A stretch of DNA of 32,979 nt from Planctomycetota bacterium (lineage in GTDB: Bacteria > Planctomycetota > Phycisphaerae > Sedimentisphaerales > Anaerobacaceae). The stretch is taken from positions 1 through 32,979 of the forward strand of contig JACNGQ010000176.1 in assembly GCA_014384025.1 (NCBI GenBank), written 5' to 3'. The first letter of the stretch is position 1, and each line of letters starts with the position of its first letter. A model generated the notes under the pieces. The model was not told where the DNA came from, searched no databases, and was given only the letters and a program-made list of their open reading frames with translations. The translations under genes were made by a program, and so were the position numbers. Shown here piece after piece: positions 1 to 7,790 of the stretch.

Positions 1-403
1 ATCGTAGTGATAGTAATAGACGGCGTTACTGTCTGCGACGTCTATCATACAGACCGGCTCATCTACGCACGGGCCGTAGATGTATTTGCGCGTGAGGTTG
101 TTATTGCCGTCGTATTCGGCTATGACGTTACCGCCGTCATATATATACCTGGTTTTATAGCCATCGATATCCTTTTCGATACGCGCGGGGGGCCGGATCA
201 TATTTGTAGGTGGCAGTCTCCCAGGTTACTGGTTCCTGGGACGGAGGCGAGCCTGTCCACTCGACTAAGTCAACATAGCCGCAATCGTCACCAGTTTCTA
301 CGCTGCTATCTTTGATATATCGCCATTTCAGCGAGTGAGAGTTTACATCTGAAGCCAAAGCGAGGGAAAATTTCGCTTGTTCTCGTAGCAAAAGCAATTT
401 TTA
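1..403 (-). pseudogene. Rhs-repeat protein remnant, frameshifted and cut by the window start
   Basis: The minus strand encodes two parts of an Rhs/YD-repeat protein in different frames. The upstream part (about 397 to 190) ends in a YKYDPA-like sequence. The downstream part (about 187 to 1) reads RIEKDIDGYKTRYIYDGG and later KYIYGPCVDEPVCMIDVAD and YYYHYD, the classic Rhs core leading to the GLGSV region that would lie off the window. The frames meet at a run of six G on the plus strand (187-192); removing one base joins them into YDPAPARIEK. Upstream of about 400 there is an in-frame stop, no ribosome binding site and only a TTG as start, so the 5' part of the gene is missing. The first part carries a MAM-like KDSSVETGDDCGYVD stretch seen in secreted proteins. 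It is either a decayed gene or a sequencing error in a homopolymer plus a truncated gene. Confidence 0.72.
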
Positions 404-461
404 TAGATACCTTTAACAATATAGTTTATTATACTCCCGGTATTATTAAAGGAGACAGAAT

Positions 462-1478
462 ATGGACATGCTTGGTGCGGCGATAATTGGTTGTGGTTGG
501 GTTGCAGAAGAGTACGTGAAGGCCTTTGGGAAGGATGAGCGTTCCGAGGTACGGGCGCTGGTTAGCCGGAATCGGGCAAATGCGGAAAGGTATCGCGACC
601 GCTACGGCTTAAAGTGCACCATCGAAACCGACGCTTCGGCAATGCTTGAGCAGAAGGACGTGGATATTGTGGTGGTATGCACGCCGCATAATGTACATAC
701 GCAATACGTGGTTGCGGCCGCAGAGGCAGGCAAGCATATTATTATAGAAAAACCGGTAGCGCTGACTCCTGAAGATGTTTACAAGCAGCGCGAAGCGGTA
801 AGAAAAAACAAAGTCAAGACAATTGTAAGTTTCGTATTGCACTGGAATCCTCTGCTGATGACTATTGACCGTTTAATAGAGCAGGGTGTATTTGGCGACA
901 TCTTTATGGTGGAGGTCGATTATATGCACCGGATATGGGATTTAAAATGGTACGGCAGCCTGGAAAAGAGCGGCACGGCACTTCTGACGGCGGGCTGCCA
1001 TGCGGTTGACGCCCTGCGATGGTTTGCGCGCAGCCGGGTCGAGGAAGTATCGGCCTATCAGGTAAAGACTGAAAATCCCGCAGAATACCCGGGGACCATT
1101 TCGATCAACGTAAAATTCGAGGATGGAAAGATAGGACGCAGTTACACTACCTTCGACGCAAAAATGCCTTACAGATTCAACATCGGAATCTATGGCAGCG
1201 ATGGCGCACTCCGCAACGATCAAATATTTGCTCCAAAACTTTTCCCTGGTCAAAACGATTTTATGAAGATTCCCTGTATTCTTCCGGACAGTGGTGATGT
1301 TAACCATCATCCTTTTCAGGGTGAAGTGACTCATTTTCTCGACTGTATTATCAATGACCAAAAGCCATTTCCAGACCTCGATGATGCGTCACTGACACAG
1401 GCCGTGTGCTTCGCGGCTGACAAGTCCGCAGAATCCGGCTCGCCCGTGTCTATCAGCGAATTCAAAAACCTGCTGTGA
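462..1478 (+). CDS. Gfo/Idh/MocA-family NAD(P)-dependent oxidoreductase
   Basis: Predicted cytoplasmic sugar or polyol dehydrogenase of 338 residues, normal for the family. The N-terminal Rossmann fold shows a GCGWVAEE nucleotide-binding loop at residues 10-17, the family hallmark EKP at 96-98, and the catalytic-region motif GCHAVDALRWF at 178-188 with the usual His180 and Asp183. The C-terminal part is the alpha/beta substrate and dimer domain. The ATG at 462 follows AAAGGAGA at good spacing, which supports this start. It stands alone: an Rhs remnant lies upstream on the other strand and a 362-base gap follows. The substrate cannot be read from the sequence; members act on inositols, glucose-type sugars, amino sugars or their phosphates. 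Family assignment is secure and the specific reaction unknown. Confidence 0.9.
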   Translation: MDMLGAAIIGCGWVAEEYVKAFGKDERSEVRALVSRNRANAERYRDRYGLKCTIETDASAMLEQKDVDIVVVCTPHNVHTQYVVAAAEAGKHIIIEKPVALTPEDVYKQREAVRKNKVKTIVSFVLHWNPLLMTIDRLIEQGVFGDIFMVEVDYMHRIWDLKWYGSLEKSGTALLTAGCHAVDALRWFARSRVEEVSAYQVKTENPAEYPGTISINVKFEDGKIGRSYTTFDAKMPYRFNIGIYGSDGALRNDQIFAPKLFPGQNDFMKIPCILPDSGDVNHHPFQGEVTHFLDCIINDQKPFPDLDDASLTQAVCFAADKSAESGSPVSISEFKNLL

Positions 1479-1556
1479 TTTATTTTGAACGCTATTTACC
1501 CTCAAAAAGATGAAATGTAGGCTCTCTGCAAATAGTGACTTATAAAATTGCGACTA

Positions 1557-1627
1557 AATGCCCCTTTTTTTTAAAAATGAGAAATTTTCCTTGCATATTT
1601 TCTTGAATACGAGAAAATTGGGGCATT
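1557..1627. repeat. Long inverted repeat downstream of the Gfo/Idh gene
   Basis: AATGCCCC at 1557-1564 and GGGGCATT at 1620-1627 are exact reverse complements. After a 2x2 mismatch the T-run at 1567-1572 can pair with AGAAAA at 1612-1617 (one G-U), giving a stem of about 14 pairs around a 39-base AT-rich loop. The left arm is followed by eight T and then five A. It could be a transcript-end or mRNA-stabilising hairpin, a protein-binding dyad, or a tiny MITE-like remnant. No flanking duplication was seen. Confidence 0.45.
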
Positions 1628-1652
1628 ATGAATCACCCGTAGATATGTTCTA

Positions 1653-1658
1653 TATAAT
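1653..1658 (+). promoter_or_regulatory. Possible -10 box for the hdr-mvh cluster
   Basis: A perfect TATAAT lies 183 bases before the hdrC start, in the only sizeable gap ahead of the long cluster. No convincing TTGACA-like -35 box is found at 16-18 bases upstream (best GAATCA or TGAATC), so this is a weak call. If correct, the transcript would carry a leader of about 175 bases containing the hairpins at 1682-1733. Confidence 0.3.
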
Positions 1659-1681
1659 AGAAATAATGCAAAGGTAAACCA

Positions 1682-1733
1682 GCGATGACCGTAAAACCTG
1701 AAAAAGATATCATCGCCGAGTTCTTAATCTCGG
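1682..1733 (+). promoter_or_regulatory. Tandem hairpins in the hdrC leader
   Basis: GCGATGA (1682-1688) is the exact reverse complement of TCATCGC (1710-1716). Directly next to it, CCGAG (1716-1720) pairs with CTCGG (1729-1733) across an 8-base loop and is followed by ATTTTCTGTTCTT. The second hairpin resembles a weak intrinsic terminator and the two stems share one base, so they would compete. This could be an attenuator for the hydrogenase cluster. No known riboswitch class was recognised. Confidence 0.35.
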
Positions 1734-1813
1734 ATTTTCTGTTCTTGGGCTGTTTGTCTTAACCGACTCTAACCTTACAAAAAACTGGCTTAAATAGCTT
1801 GGAGATACTGTTA

Positions 1814-1824
1814 CCTGTCACAGG
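1814..1824. promoter_or_regulatory. 11-base dyad overlapping the hdrC ribosome binding site
   Basis: CCTGTCACAGG is a perfect odd-length palindrome centred on C1819, and its right arm runs into the AGGAG Shine-Dalgarno sequence of hdrC (1822-1826). The one-base loop makes an RNA hairpin unlikely without opening inner pairs, so a protein-bound operator is the alternative. It may be chance. Confidence 0.22.
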
Positions 1825-1840
1825 AGAAAGAAGCTAAGAT

Positions 1841-2413
1841 ATGATGGAAACTAATCTCAAGGTTATGTCACAGTCACAATTAGCCAAAGCAGTCTTGAAT
1901 GAAAGCGGCCAGAATGTGAACCTGTGCTATCAATGCAGGAAGTGTGCTGCGGGCTGTCCGATATCTTATGCGATGGACTATAAACCCGCCCAGATTATAC
2001 ACGCAATCCGGCTTGGTTTGGACGATCTTGTGTACAAGAGCAAGACTATGTGGTTGTGTGCATCTTGTGAGACGTGCACAACGAGGTGTCCTCAAGAGGT
2101 CGATATTGCGAAAGTGATGGATGCCGTGAAGATAACAGCAGTGAAGCAGGGTATTAAACCCACTATCCCGCAAGTGGCCTCTTTTTACAGGGCAGCGCTT
2201 TCCAATATCAAAATGTTCGGGCGGATGTACGAGATGGGGATGATAGTTGGCCTTAAGATGAGGACTTTCGAGTTATTCAAAGACGTCGGACTGGGAATGA
2301 AACTGTTCACAAAAGGCAAGCTCAAGGTGATTCCCAGTTTTACCGGTGCATTAAGAACTTGGAAGATTTTTAATCGGGTAAAGAGCATCGAAAACAGGGA
2401 GAGCAAAATATAA
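1841..2413 (+). CDS. hdrC: Heterodisulfide reductase subunit C-like ferredoxin
   Basis: Cytoplasmic electron carrier of 190 residues that passes electrons from HdrA to HdrB. Two complete [4Fe-4S] motifs are visible: C29, C32, C35, C39-Pro and C73, C76, C79, C83-Pro, with the usual spacing of HdrC and GlpC-type ferredoxins. The C-terminal 100 residues are helical and basic, as in HdrC proteins that dock on HdrB. The start is one of two adjacent ATG codons; AGGAG at 1822-1826 is somewhat distant (14 bases), so a start at the second ATG or at Met9 is not excluded. It is the first gene of the long cluster and hdrB follows after 86 bases. Family assignment is firm; the physiological disulfide or other acceptor is not known. 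Confidence 0.93.
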   Translation: MMETNLKVMSQSQLAKAVLNESGQNVNLCYQCRKCAAGCPISYAMDYKPAQIIHAIRLGLDDLVYKSKTMWLCASCETCTTRCPQEVDIAKVMDAVKITAVKQGIKPTIPQVASFYRAALSNIKMFGRMYEMGMIVGLKMRTFELFKDVGLGMKLFTKGKLKVIPSFTGALRTWKIFNRVKSIENRESKI

Positions 2414-2499
2414 CGTAAAACATTTGATAATAAACAAATTAATATGTTTTTGGGAAATTTGTATTTCCTAAATGGTATGTCCTGGGAGGTCAGCATACG

Positions 2500-3360
2500 A
2501 TGACAGCAAAATACGCTTATTATCCGGGTTGCTCACTTCACTCGACCGGCTCTGAATACGATATATCATTTCGGGCCGTTTGTGAAAAGCTTGGTATGGA
2601 TATTCAAGAGATCGAGGGGTGGATTTGCTGCGGCACCTCTCCCGCTCATAGTTCGTCCAGGCTTTTGTCGCTCGCACTTCCTTTTGAAAATCTCTGTCAG
2701 GCGGAGAAAATGGGTTTTAAAGACATTATCGCCCCATGTGCCGCCTGTTTTGCGAGATTGCGGACTGCGATGTATGAAGCGAACGAGGACGCTGAGATAG
2801 CTTCTCAGATTAGTGAGGCCCTTGAAAAGCCGCTGCCAAAATCGATGAATGTTTTAAGCCCCATTGAGATATTCTGTAACCGGGAAGGTCTGGCTGAGGC
2901 GGTTACAAAGCAGTTACCCGAATTAAAGGTTGTGTGTTATTACGGCTGCCTTCTAACCAGGCCTTCGAAGGTAATGCAGTTTGACGAGTGCGAGTATCCG
3001 ATGGCTATGGACAATCTGCTTCGCTCGCTGGGAATTGAAACACTTGACTGGTCTTATAAGACCGAATGCTGCGGCGGGGCTCTTGCTATGACCCGCACTG
3101 ACGTGGTTCTTAAGTTGACGCACGATATACTTGAGGAAGCCAAGGCGGTAGGTGCAAACGCTATCGCTGTTGGATGTCCGTTATGTCATGTCAATCTGGA
3201 CACACGGCAGACGGAGGTTGAGCAGGAATACGGAGTTCAGTACGGTCTGCCGGTATTTTACTTCACACAACTGATGGGGCTGGCAATGGGCTTGGCCGGC
3301 GACAAATTGGGATTGCAGAAACATTTTGTCAGTACGGACGGATTATTGTCCGGTGTTTGA
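2500..3360 (+). CDS. hdrB: Heterodisulfide reductase subunit B-like, two intact CCG domains
   Basis: The catalytic partner of HdrC, 286 residues. Both cysteine-rich CCG domains are complete: C11, C43-C44, C80, C83 (YYPGC, ICCG, PCAAC) and C150, C190-C191, C226, C229 (YYGC, ECCGG, GCPLC). In methanogen HdrB these residues hold two non-cubane [4Fe-4S] clusters that split the CoM-S-S-CoB disulfide. The host is probably not a methanogen, so the real substrate is unknown; a different disulfide or use as an electron relay are options. The ATG at 2500 is preceded by GGGAGG at 2482-2487. It lies between hdrC and the HdrA/NuoE fusion, as expected for subunits made together. Confidence 0.93.
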   Translation: MTAKYAYYPGCSLHSTGSEYDISFRAVCEKLGMDIQEIEGWICCGTSPAHSSSRLLSLALPFENLCQAEKMGFKDIIAPCAACFARLRTAMYEANEDAEIASQISEALEKPLPKSMNVLSPIEIFCNREGLAEAVTKQLPELKVVCYYGCLLTRPSKVMQFDECEYPMAMDNLLRSLGIETLDWSYKTECCGGALAMTRTDVVLKLTHDILEEAKAVGANAIAVGCPLCHVNLDTRQTEVEQEYGVQYGLPVFYFTQLMGLAMGLAGDKLGLQKHFVSTDGLLSGV

Positions 3361-3401
3361 GAAGGACAGCTTTTCTTGGAATAGAAACGGGAGGCAAATA
3401 A

Positions 3402-4280
3402 GTGATTCAGACAACAGATAAAAAGGTTGGTGCTGTTCTCGTGGTTGGCGGCGGCGTCGGAGGTATGCAGGCTTCGCTCGATCTGGCTGAAGGGGGTTAT
3501 AAGGTCTATTTAGTCGAAAAGGGGCCGTCTATCGGCGGGGTGATGGCACAGCTTGACAAGACGTTCCCGACTAACGACTGCGCGATGTGTACTCTTGCGC
3601 CGCGCATGGTCGATTGCGGCGGGCACATGAATATCGAGAAAATGACCTACTCCGAGATAGAATCAATCGAAGGCTCAGCGGGCAATTTCAAGGTCCGCGT
3701 CAGGAAAAAGGCACGCTACGTTGATCCGGAAAAGTGTACGGGCTGCGGAGAATGTGTTGAGAGCTGTCTTGTTAGAAACATTGTCTATATAGATCAGCCG
3801 GGCCGTGCGCCGGTTCAGATTGAAGAAGACGTGCGAGTCAAGGTGGATGACATTCTGAACAGATATTCAGGCGGCCGTGAAATCATCGTTCCGATTCTTC
3901 ACGATATTAATGAGGAGTTCAGGTGGCTGCCTCCGGAGGTCCTCTGTCGAATAGCCGAGGTAACCGAGATTCCTATCGAGCACATCCTGCGGATTGCAAG
4001 CTTCTACAATGCCTTCAGTCTTAAGCCGAAGGGAAAGCATGTCATCCGTGTCTGTACCGGAACAGCGTGCTATGTCAAAGGTGCACAGCGTATTTTGGAT
4101 ACATTTTCGAGGGAACTGGAGGTCGAAGTAGGGGACGTAACGGATAACGGGCAGTTCAGCCTGGAGACCGTCAATTGTGTGGGTTGCTGCGGCCAGTCGC
4201 CTGTAATCACGGTCGATGATGATATATACGGATATGTGAACCAGACTATGGTCACCGGCGTGCTCGGGAAGTACACATAG
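3402..4280 (+). CDS. HdrA N-terminal half fused to NuoE-like [2Fe-2S] subunit
   Basis: A 292-residue fusion. Residues 10-125 match the first part of the HdrA flavin domain: GGGVGG FAD loop at 16-21, the signature NDCAMCTLAPRMVDCGGH (58-75) and one ferredoxin motif C112, C115, C118, C122. HdrA stops there, and residues 143-292 form a NuoE/HndA thioredoxin-like domain with [2Fe-2S] ligands C218, C223, C259, C263. The rest of a typical HdrA, beginning with the conserved DxGLxxRxxIYxPFxQAxP segment, is found instead in the 1083-residue protein at 9284-12535. The start is GTG at 3402, after GGGAGGCAAATA. The NuoE part should pair with the NuoF encoded at 4691. The fusion is read directly; the idea that two proteins rebuild one HdrA is inference. 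Confidence 0.9.
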   Translation: MIQTTDKKVGAVLVVGGGVGGMQASLDLAEGGYKVYLVEKGPSIGGVMAQLDKTFPTNDCAMCTLAPRMVDCGGHMNIEKMTYSEIESIEGSAGNFKVRVRKKARYVDPEKCTGCGECVESCLVRNIVYIDQPGRAPVQIEEDVRVKVDDILNRYSGGREIIVPILHDINEEFRWLPPEVLCRIAEVTEIPIEHILRIASFYNAFSLKPKGKHVIRVCTGTACYVKGAQRILDTFSRELEVEVGDVTDNGQFSLETVNCVGCCGQSPVITVDDDIYGYVNQTMVTGVLGKYT

Positions 4281-4293
4281 GAAGGAGAAAAAA

Positions 4294-4677
4294 ATGTCTA
4301 AGATTAAACCTGAGGACCTCGACAAGATCGGAGAAAAGATCAAGAGGACAATGCTTCTTAGAGAAGGCTCGTGCCGGGTGAAGATCATCGTCCATATGGG
4401 GACATGCGGAATTGCGGCCGGTGCAAGAAACGTCATGAAAGCTTTGATGGATGAGATCGAGAAGGCGGAATCGAAAGACATTCTTCTGACAATCTCGAGT
4501 TGTGCAGGACTTTGCAGCAGTGAGCCTATGATAACGATAGAAGAAAAAGACAAGCCGGCGGTGAAGTATGTTGAGCTTACTGCCGAGAAGGCAAAGGCAA
4601 TCTTTGCCGGTCATGTCCTTGGCGGTAAGATTGTGAACGAATACGCGCTTGCGGCCGGGAGCGAGAGAACGCTTTAA
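4294..4677 (+). CDS. HndB-like thioredoxin-fold [2Fe-2S] ferredoxin
   Basis: A 127-residue protein with the HndB hallmarks GTCGIAAGAR (C38) and SCAGLCSSEP (C70, C74). In NADP-reducing and bifurcating [FeFe] hydrogenases HndB is an extra [2Fe-2S] subunit that sits with the NuoF-like HndC. Residues 1-25 are a charged helix. Only three of the four classical ligand positions are cysteine, which is usual for this family because the second position is Ala in GTCGIAAGA; Cys27 is an additional cysteine. The ATG at 4294 follows AAGGAG after 13 intergenic bases, and the stop codon overlaps the ribosome binding site of nuoF. It presumably forms part of the NAD(H) module with NuoE and NuoF. Confidence 0.88.
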   Translation: MSKIKPEDLDKIGEKIKRTMLLREGSCRVKIIVHMGTCGIAAGARNVMKALMDEIEKAESKDILLTISSCAGLCSSEPMITIEEKDKPAVKYVELTAEKAKAIFAGHVLGGKIVNEYALAAGSERTL

Positions 4678-4690
4678 GGAGATTGCAACG

Positions 4691-6472
4691 ATGCCACATA
4701 TTACGAACGTAATGATTTGCACTTGCACAAATTGCATATCGAACGGCGCTCTTGATATACGGGATTCACTGGATGCACAGATTAAGCGGCAGGGATTGCA
4801 GGATGATGTCCTTGTCGTACCGACAGGAGCAAGTGGTCTTTGTGTCAATGGGCCTATCCTGATAGTGCAGCCAGAAGGAATTTTCTACCAGAAACTCAAG
4901 GGCAAAGACATTCCGAATCTTGTTGAGGAGCATTTTCTAAAAGGCCGGCCGGTAAAGAGCCTGATGTATGTTCCTCCGGGAGAAGAAAGCCCGATTCCTG
5001 AGCTTCGATCGATTCCGTTTTTCAAGGACCAGCGGCTGATTGCGCTTCGTAACCGGGGACTGATCGATCCGGACAAGATCGATGAGTATATTGCCAGGGA
5101 CGGTTACAAGGCACTGGCAAAGGCAGTGACATCTATGACGCAGGAAGAAGTCATCAAAGAAATATCCGATTCAGGCCTGCGGGGACGTGGTGGTGCAGGG
5201 TTTCCAACGGGACGTAAATGGGACAGTAGAAGGAAAGACCCAAGGACGCCTAAGTACGTGGTTTGTAATGCCGACGAGGGTGATCCGGGCGCATTTATGG
5301 ACAGGAGCATCGTCGAAGCGGATCCGCACTCGGTGATTGAAGGAATGGCTATCGGAGCATATGCAGTGGGAGCGTCGAGCGGGTATATGTATCTGCGAAT
5401 GGAGTATCCACTTGCCGTCAAAAGAATACAACTGGCGATAGAGCAGGCCAGAGAGTACGGCTTGCTGGGCAAAGATATCTTTGGCAGCGGTTTTGATTTT
5501 GACTTGCAGGTATTTAAGGGTGCCGGGGCATTTGTATGTGGTGAGACGACCGCTCTTGTCGCTTCTATTGAAGGCAAGATTCCTGAGCCGAGACAAAGAC
5601 CTCCACGGACGACCCTATGGGACAAGCCGGTCGTTATCAACAACGTTGAGACCTGGGCAAATGTCCCTGTGATTTTAAACTGGGGGGCAAAATGGTTTGC
5701 GGAGATCGGAACCGAGAAAAGCAAGGGAACCAAAGTCTTCTCGCTGGCGGGGAATATCAATAATGCAGGTCTTGTGGAGGTGCCAATGGGCATAACCCTT
5801 CGGGATATTGTCTATAATATCGGAGGTGGTATTCCCAAAGGCAAGGAGTTCAAGGCTGTTCAGACAGGCGGGCCTTCCGGCGGCTTTCTTCCGGCCAGTC
5901 TGCTCGATTTATCGGTTGACTATGAGCAACTGGATGAGGCCGGGTCTATGATGGGTTCCGGCGGTATGGTAGTGATGGACGAGAATGTTTGTATGGTCGA
6001 AATGGCCAGGTATTTCGTTGCATTCACAAATGACGAATCCTGCGGCAAATGCACTTCCTGCCGAGAGGGTTCCCTTGCACTTCTTGAGATTTTGAGCAGG
6101 ATGTGCAATGGAGAGGGAAAGCCTGGAGATATCGAGTTACTCGAAGAATTGGGAGAGGCAATCAGAGATGCTTCTCAGTGCGGATTAGGGCAAAGCCTTC
6201 CCAACCCGGTATTGAGCTCCCTGGAACACTTCCGAGACGAATATAAAGCCCATATTGATGAAAAGAGATGTCCGGCGGGATTATGCAAGGCTTTAATCAC
6301 ATTTAATATTAGTGAAGAGAAATGTATAGGATGTCGGTTGTGCGCCAAGAAATGTCCCCAGGAGGCCATATCGGGAGAGGCCAAAGAGCTGCATACAATC
6401 GATCAGGATAAATGTATCAAATGCGGAGTTTGTCTCGACGCATGTAAGTCTGAAGCGGTATTAGTAGCATGA
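4691..6472 (+). CDS. nuoF: NuoF/HndC-type NAD(H)-binding flavoprotein subunit
   Basis: The 593-residue FMN protein that exchanges electrons with NAD(H). Domains in order: thioredoxin-like domain (1-95); NuoF core with GLRGRGGAGFPTGRKW (162-177) and ADEGDPGAFMDR (194-205) for FMN and NADH, and GAGAFVCGETTAL (277-289); the [4Fe-4S] motif CGKCTSCREG (451-460) with C497; and two C-terminal ferredoxin motifs (C545-C555 and C575-C585 regions). In the N-terminal domain the usual CxxxC reads ASGLC, so the third ligand is Ala47 rather than Cys; C10, C15 and C51 remain and C12 is extra. The start at ATG 4691 follows AAGGAG at 4677-4682; a longer frame from a TTG at 4649 has no site of its own and would overlap the preceding gene. 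The gene belongs to the bifurcating NADH module, not to respiratory complex I. Confidence 0.95.
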   Translation: MPHITNVMICTCTNCISNGALDIRDSLDAQIKRQGLQDDVLVVPTGASGLCVNGPILIVQPEGIFYQKLKGKDIPNLVEEHFLKGRPVKSLMYVPPGEESPIPELRSIPFFKDQRLIALRNRGLIDPDKIDEYIARDGYKALAKAVTSMTQEEVIKEISDSGLRGRGGAGFPTGRKWDSRRKDPRTPKYVVCNADEGDPGAFMDRSIVEADPHSVIEGMAIGAYAVGASSGYMYLRMEYPLAVKRIQLAIEQAREYGLLGKDIFGSGFDFDLQVFKGAGAFVCGETTALVASIEGKIPEPRQRPPRTTLWDKPVVINNVETWANVPVILNWGAKWFAEIGTEKSKGTKVFSLAGNINNAGLVEVPMGITLRDIVYNIGGGIPKGKEFKAVQTGGPSGGFLPASLLDLSVDYEQLDEAGSMMGSGGMVVMDENVCMVEMARYFVAFTNDESCGKCTSCREGSLALLEILSRMCNGEGKPGDIELLEELGEAIRDASQCGLGQSLPNPVLSSLEHFRDEYKAHIDEKRCPAGLCKALITFNISEEKCIGCRLCAKKCPQEAISGEAKELHTIDQDKCIKCGVCLDACKSEAVLVA

Positions 6473-6834
6473 TTTTGAAAGATATACAAAAGATACTGGA
6501 AGCGGAAGTCATCGTGGGCGATGATCTGCTGGGTGAAGATATAACAATAGCTTGCGGGTGTGACTTAATGAGCGATGTTTTGTCTTTTGTGAAGCCTGGA
6601 GCACTTTTGTTGACCGGTTTGATTAATCCGCAGGTGGTTCGTACTGCAGAAATGGCGGACCTGCGGGCAATATGCTTTGTTCGGGGAAAAAGGCCCGCTC
6701 AGGAGACTATTGAATTGGCTCAATCCAAGAGTATCCCGTTATTGACGACGCCTCTGCTGCTATTCGAGTCTTGCGGTCGATTACACCGAGAAGGACTTTC
6801 CGGTTGCTCTGAAAATAAGAAGAAAATCAAATAG
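6469..6834 (+). CDS. DRTGG-domain protein (first copy)
   Basis: A 121-residue stand-alone DRTGG-type domain, a small alpha/beta module otherwise found in phosphotransacetylase and CBS-containing regulatory proteins. Recognisable elements are GEDITIACGCDLMSDVLSF (21-39), where the signature DRTGG is degenerate, and the following GALLLTG and INPQVVRTAEMADL strands. It shares layout with the second copy at 7777, so the two look like paralogues. The start ATG overlaps the nuoF stop (ATGA), implying translational coupling. The domain has no catalytic residues and is thought to bind a small ligand; the ligand is unknown. DRTGG genes accompany bifurcating hydrogenase operons in clostridia and Thermotogales, which makes a regulatory role in hydrogenase control likely but unproven. 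Confidence 0.75.
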   Translation: MILKDIQKILEAEVIVGDDLLGEDITIACGCDLMSDVLSFVKPGALLLTGLINPQVVRTAEMADLRAICFVRGKRPAQETIELAQSKSIPLLTTPLLLFESCGRLHREGLSGCSENKKKIK

Positions 6835-6845
6835 GATTTTTTCAA

Positions 6846-7790
6846 GTGACTCCAGATAACAAAATAAGCAGGATTCAGGAATTAGTCTATGAGATTAGGA
6901 TAGGCGAAGTAATGCAGAGTGATGTCATTACGATTAGTCCGCAGACCCATATGAGTGAGCTAAGGAAGATTTTACGGGAGAAACGCATCTCCGGAGCGCC
7001 TGTAATGGACGGGGATGAAATGGTGGGTATCATCAGTATCGAGGATTTTATTAAGTGGCTGGCCGATAGGGAGCACGATTGCCCCATTAGTGAGAAGATG
7101 AGCAAAGATGTTCAAACTCTTTATGCCGATGAGCCGTTGACCCAGGCGGTCAACAAATTCGAGCGTTTTGGTTTCGGCCGATTTGCCGTTATTGACCGCC
7201 AGAGCAGGCGGCTTCTTGGCATAATCACCAAGGGGGATATAGTTGAGGGCCTGCTCAAAAAGCTGGAGATCGACCACTATAAAGAAGAGGAAGAGATTTA
7301 CTGTCGACGAGTTGAGCATTTTTTCGAGGATATTCTTGCGGACAAAGTGGTGCTTTTATTTCAATATGATGTAGCGGGACACGATTTCAAACGGGCAGGA
7401 GAAGGCGCCAGCCGGCTAAAGGCCTCCTTAAAACGCCTGGGCCTGGATCCTCAGATAGTCCGCCGGGTTGCGATTGCTACATACGAAGCAGAGATGAACC
7501 TGGTCATCTATACCGATGGCGGCCAGATTCGAGCGCGTGTTGAACCGCATGAGATTTTTGTAAAAGTGGCGGATTCCGGACCGGGGATCCCCGATATCCA
7601 GAAGGTTTTGCAGCCGGGTTATTCAACCGCTCCGGAGTGGGTTAGAAACTTAGGTTTTGGAGCCGGTATGGGCCTGAACAATATCTTCAAGTGTGCCAGT
7701 AAGATGGAATTGAAATCTGTCGTAGGCAAAGGAACGCAATTGTATATTCGTATCGACACCAAAGATGGAGCTATGAGTGAAACTAACTGA
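6846..7790 (+). CDS. CBS-pair protein fused to RsbW-like ATPase
   Basis: A 314-residue signalling protein. Residues 19-75 and 82-138 form two CBS domains (IGEVMQSDVITISP and ISEKMSKDVQTLY, with GIISIEDF and GIITKGDI ends), which as a pair usually bind adenosine nucleotides. Residues 165-305 are a GHKL ATPase of the anti-sigma/serine-kinase kind: N-box YEAEMNLVIY (213-222), DSGPGIPD (243-250), GFGAGMGL (270-277) and GKGTQLYI. There is no histidine phosphoacceptor domain, so it is closer to RsbW/SpoIIAB than to a sensor kinase. The GTG start at 6846 has only AGGA upstream. An energy-charge signal could be sensed by the CBS pair and passed to the kinase. No anti-anti-sigma partner is seen in the window. 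Confidence 0.85.
   Translation: MTPDNKISRIQELVYEIRIGEVMQSDVITISPQTHMSELRKILREKRISGAPVMDGDEMVGIISIEDFIKWLADREHDCPISEKMSKDVQTLYADEPLTQAVNKFERFGFGRFAVIDRQSRRLLGIITKGDIVEGLLKKLEIDHYKEEEEIYCRRVEHFFEDILADKVVLLFQYDVAGHDFKRAGEGASRLKASLKRLGLDPQIVRRVAIATYEAEMNLVIYTDGGQIRARVEPHEIFVKVADSGPGIPDIQKVLQPGYSTAPEWVRNLGFGAGMGLNNIFKCASKMELKSVVGKGTQLYIRIDTKDGAMSETN

Noticed and set aside
7-315. 102-codon plus-strand open frame
   Set aside because: It is antisense to the Rhs core read on the minus strand, and its protein resembles nothing.
1561-1577. Intrinsic terminator at the T8 run after the Gfo/Idh gene
   Set aside because: No stable stem precedes the T-run; the T-run belongs to the left arm of the inverted repeat.
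4649-4690. Longer nuoF frame opened by a TTG
   Set aside because: It overlaps the preceding gene and has no ribosome binding site; AAGGAG sits correctly ahead of ATG 4691.
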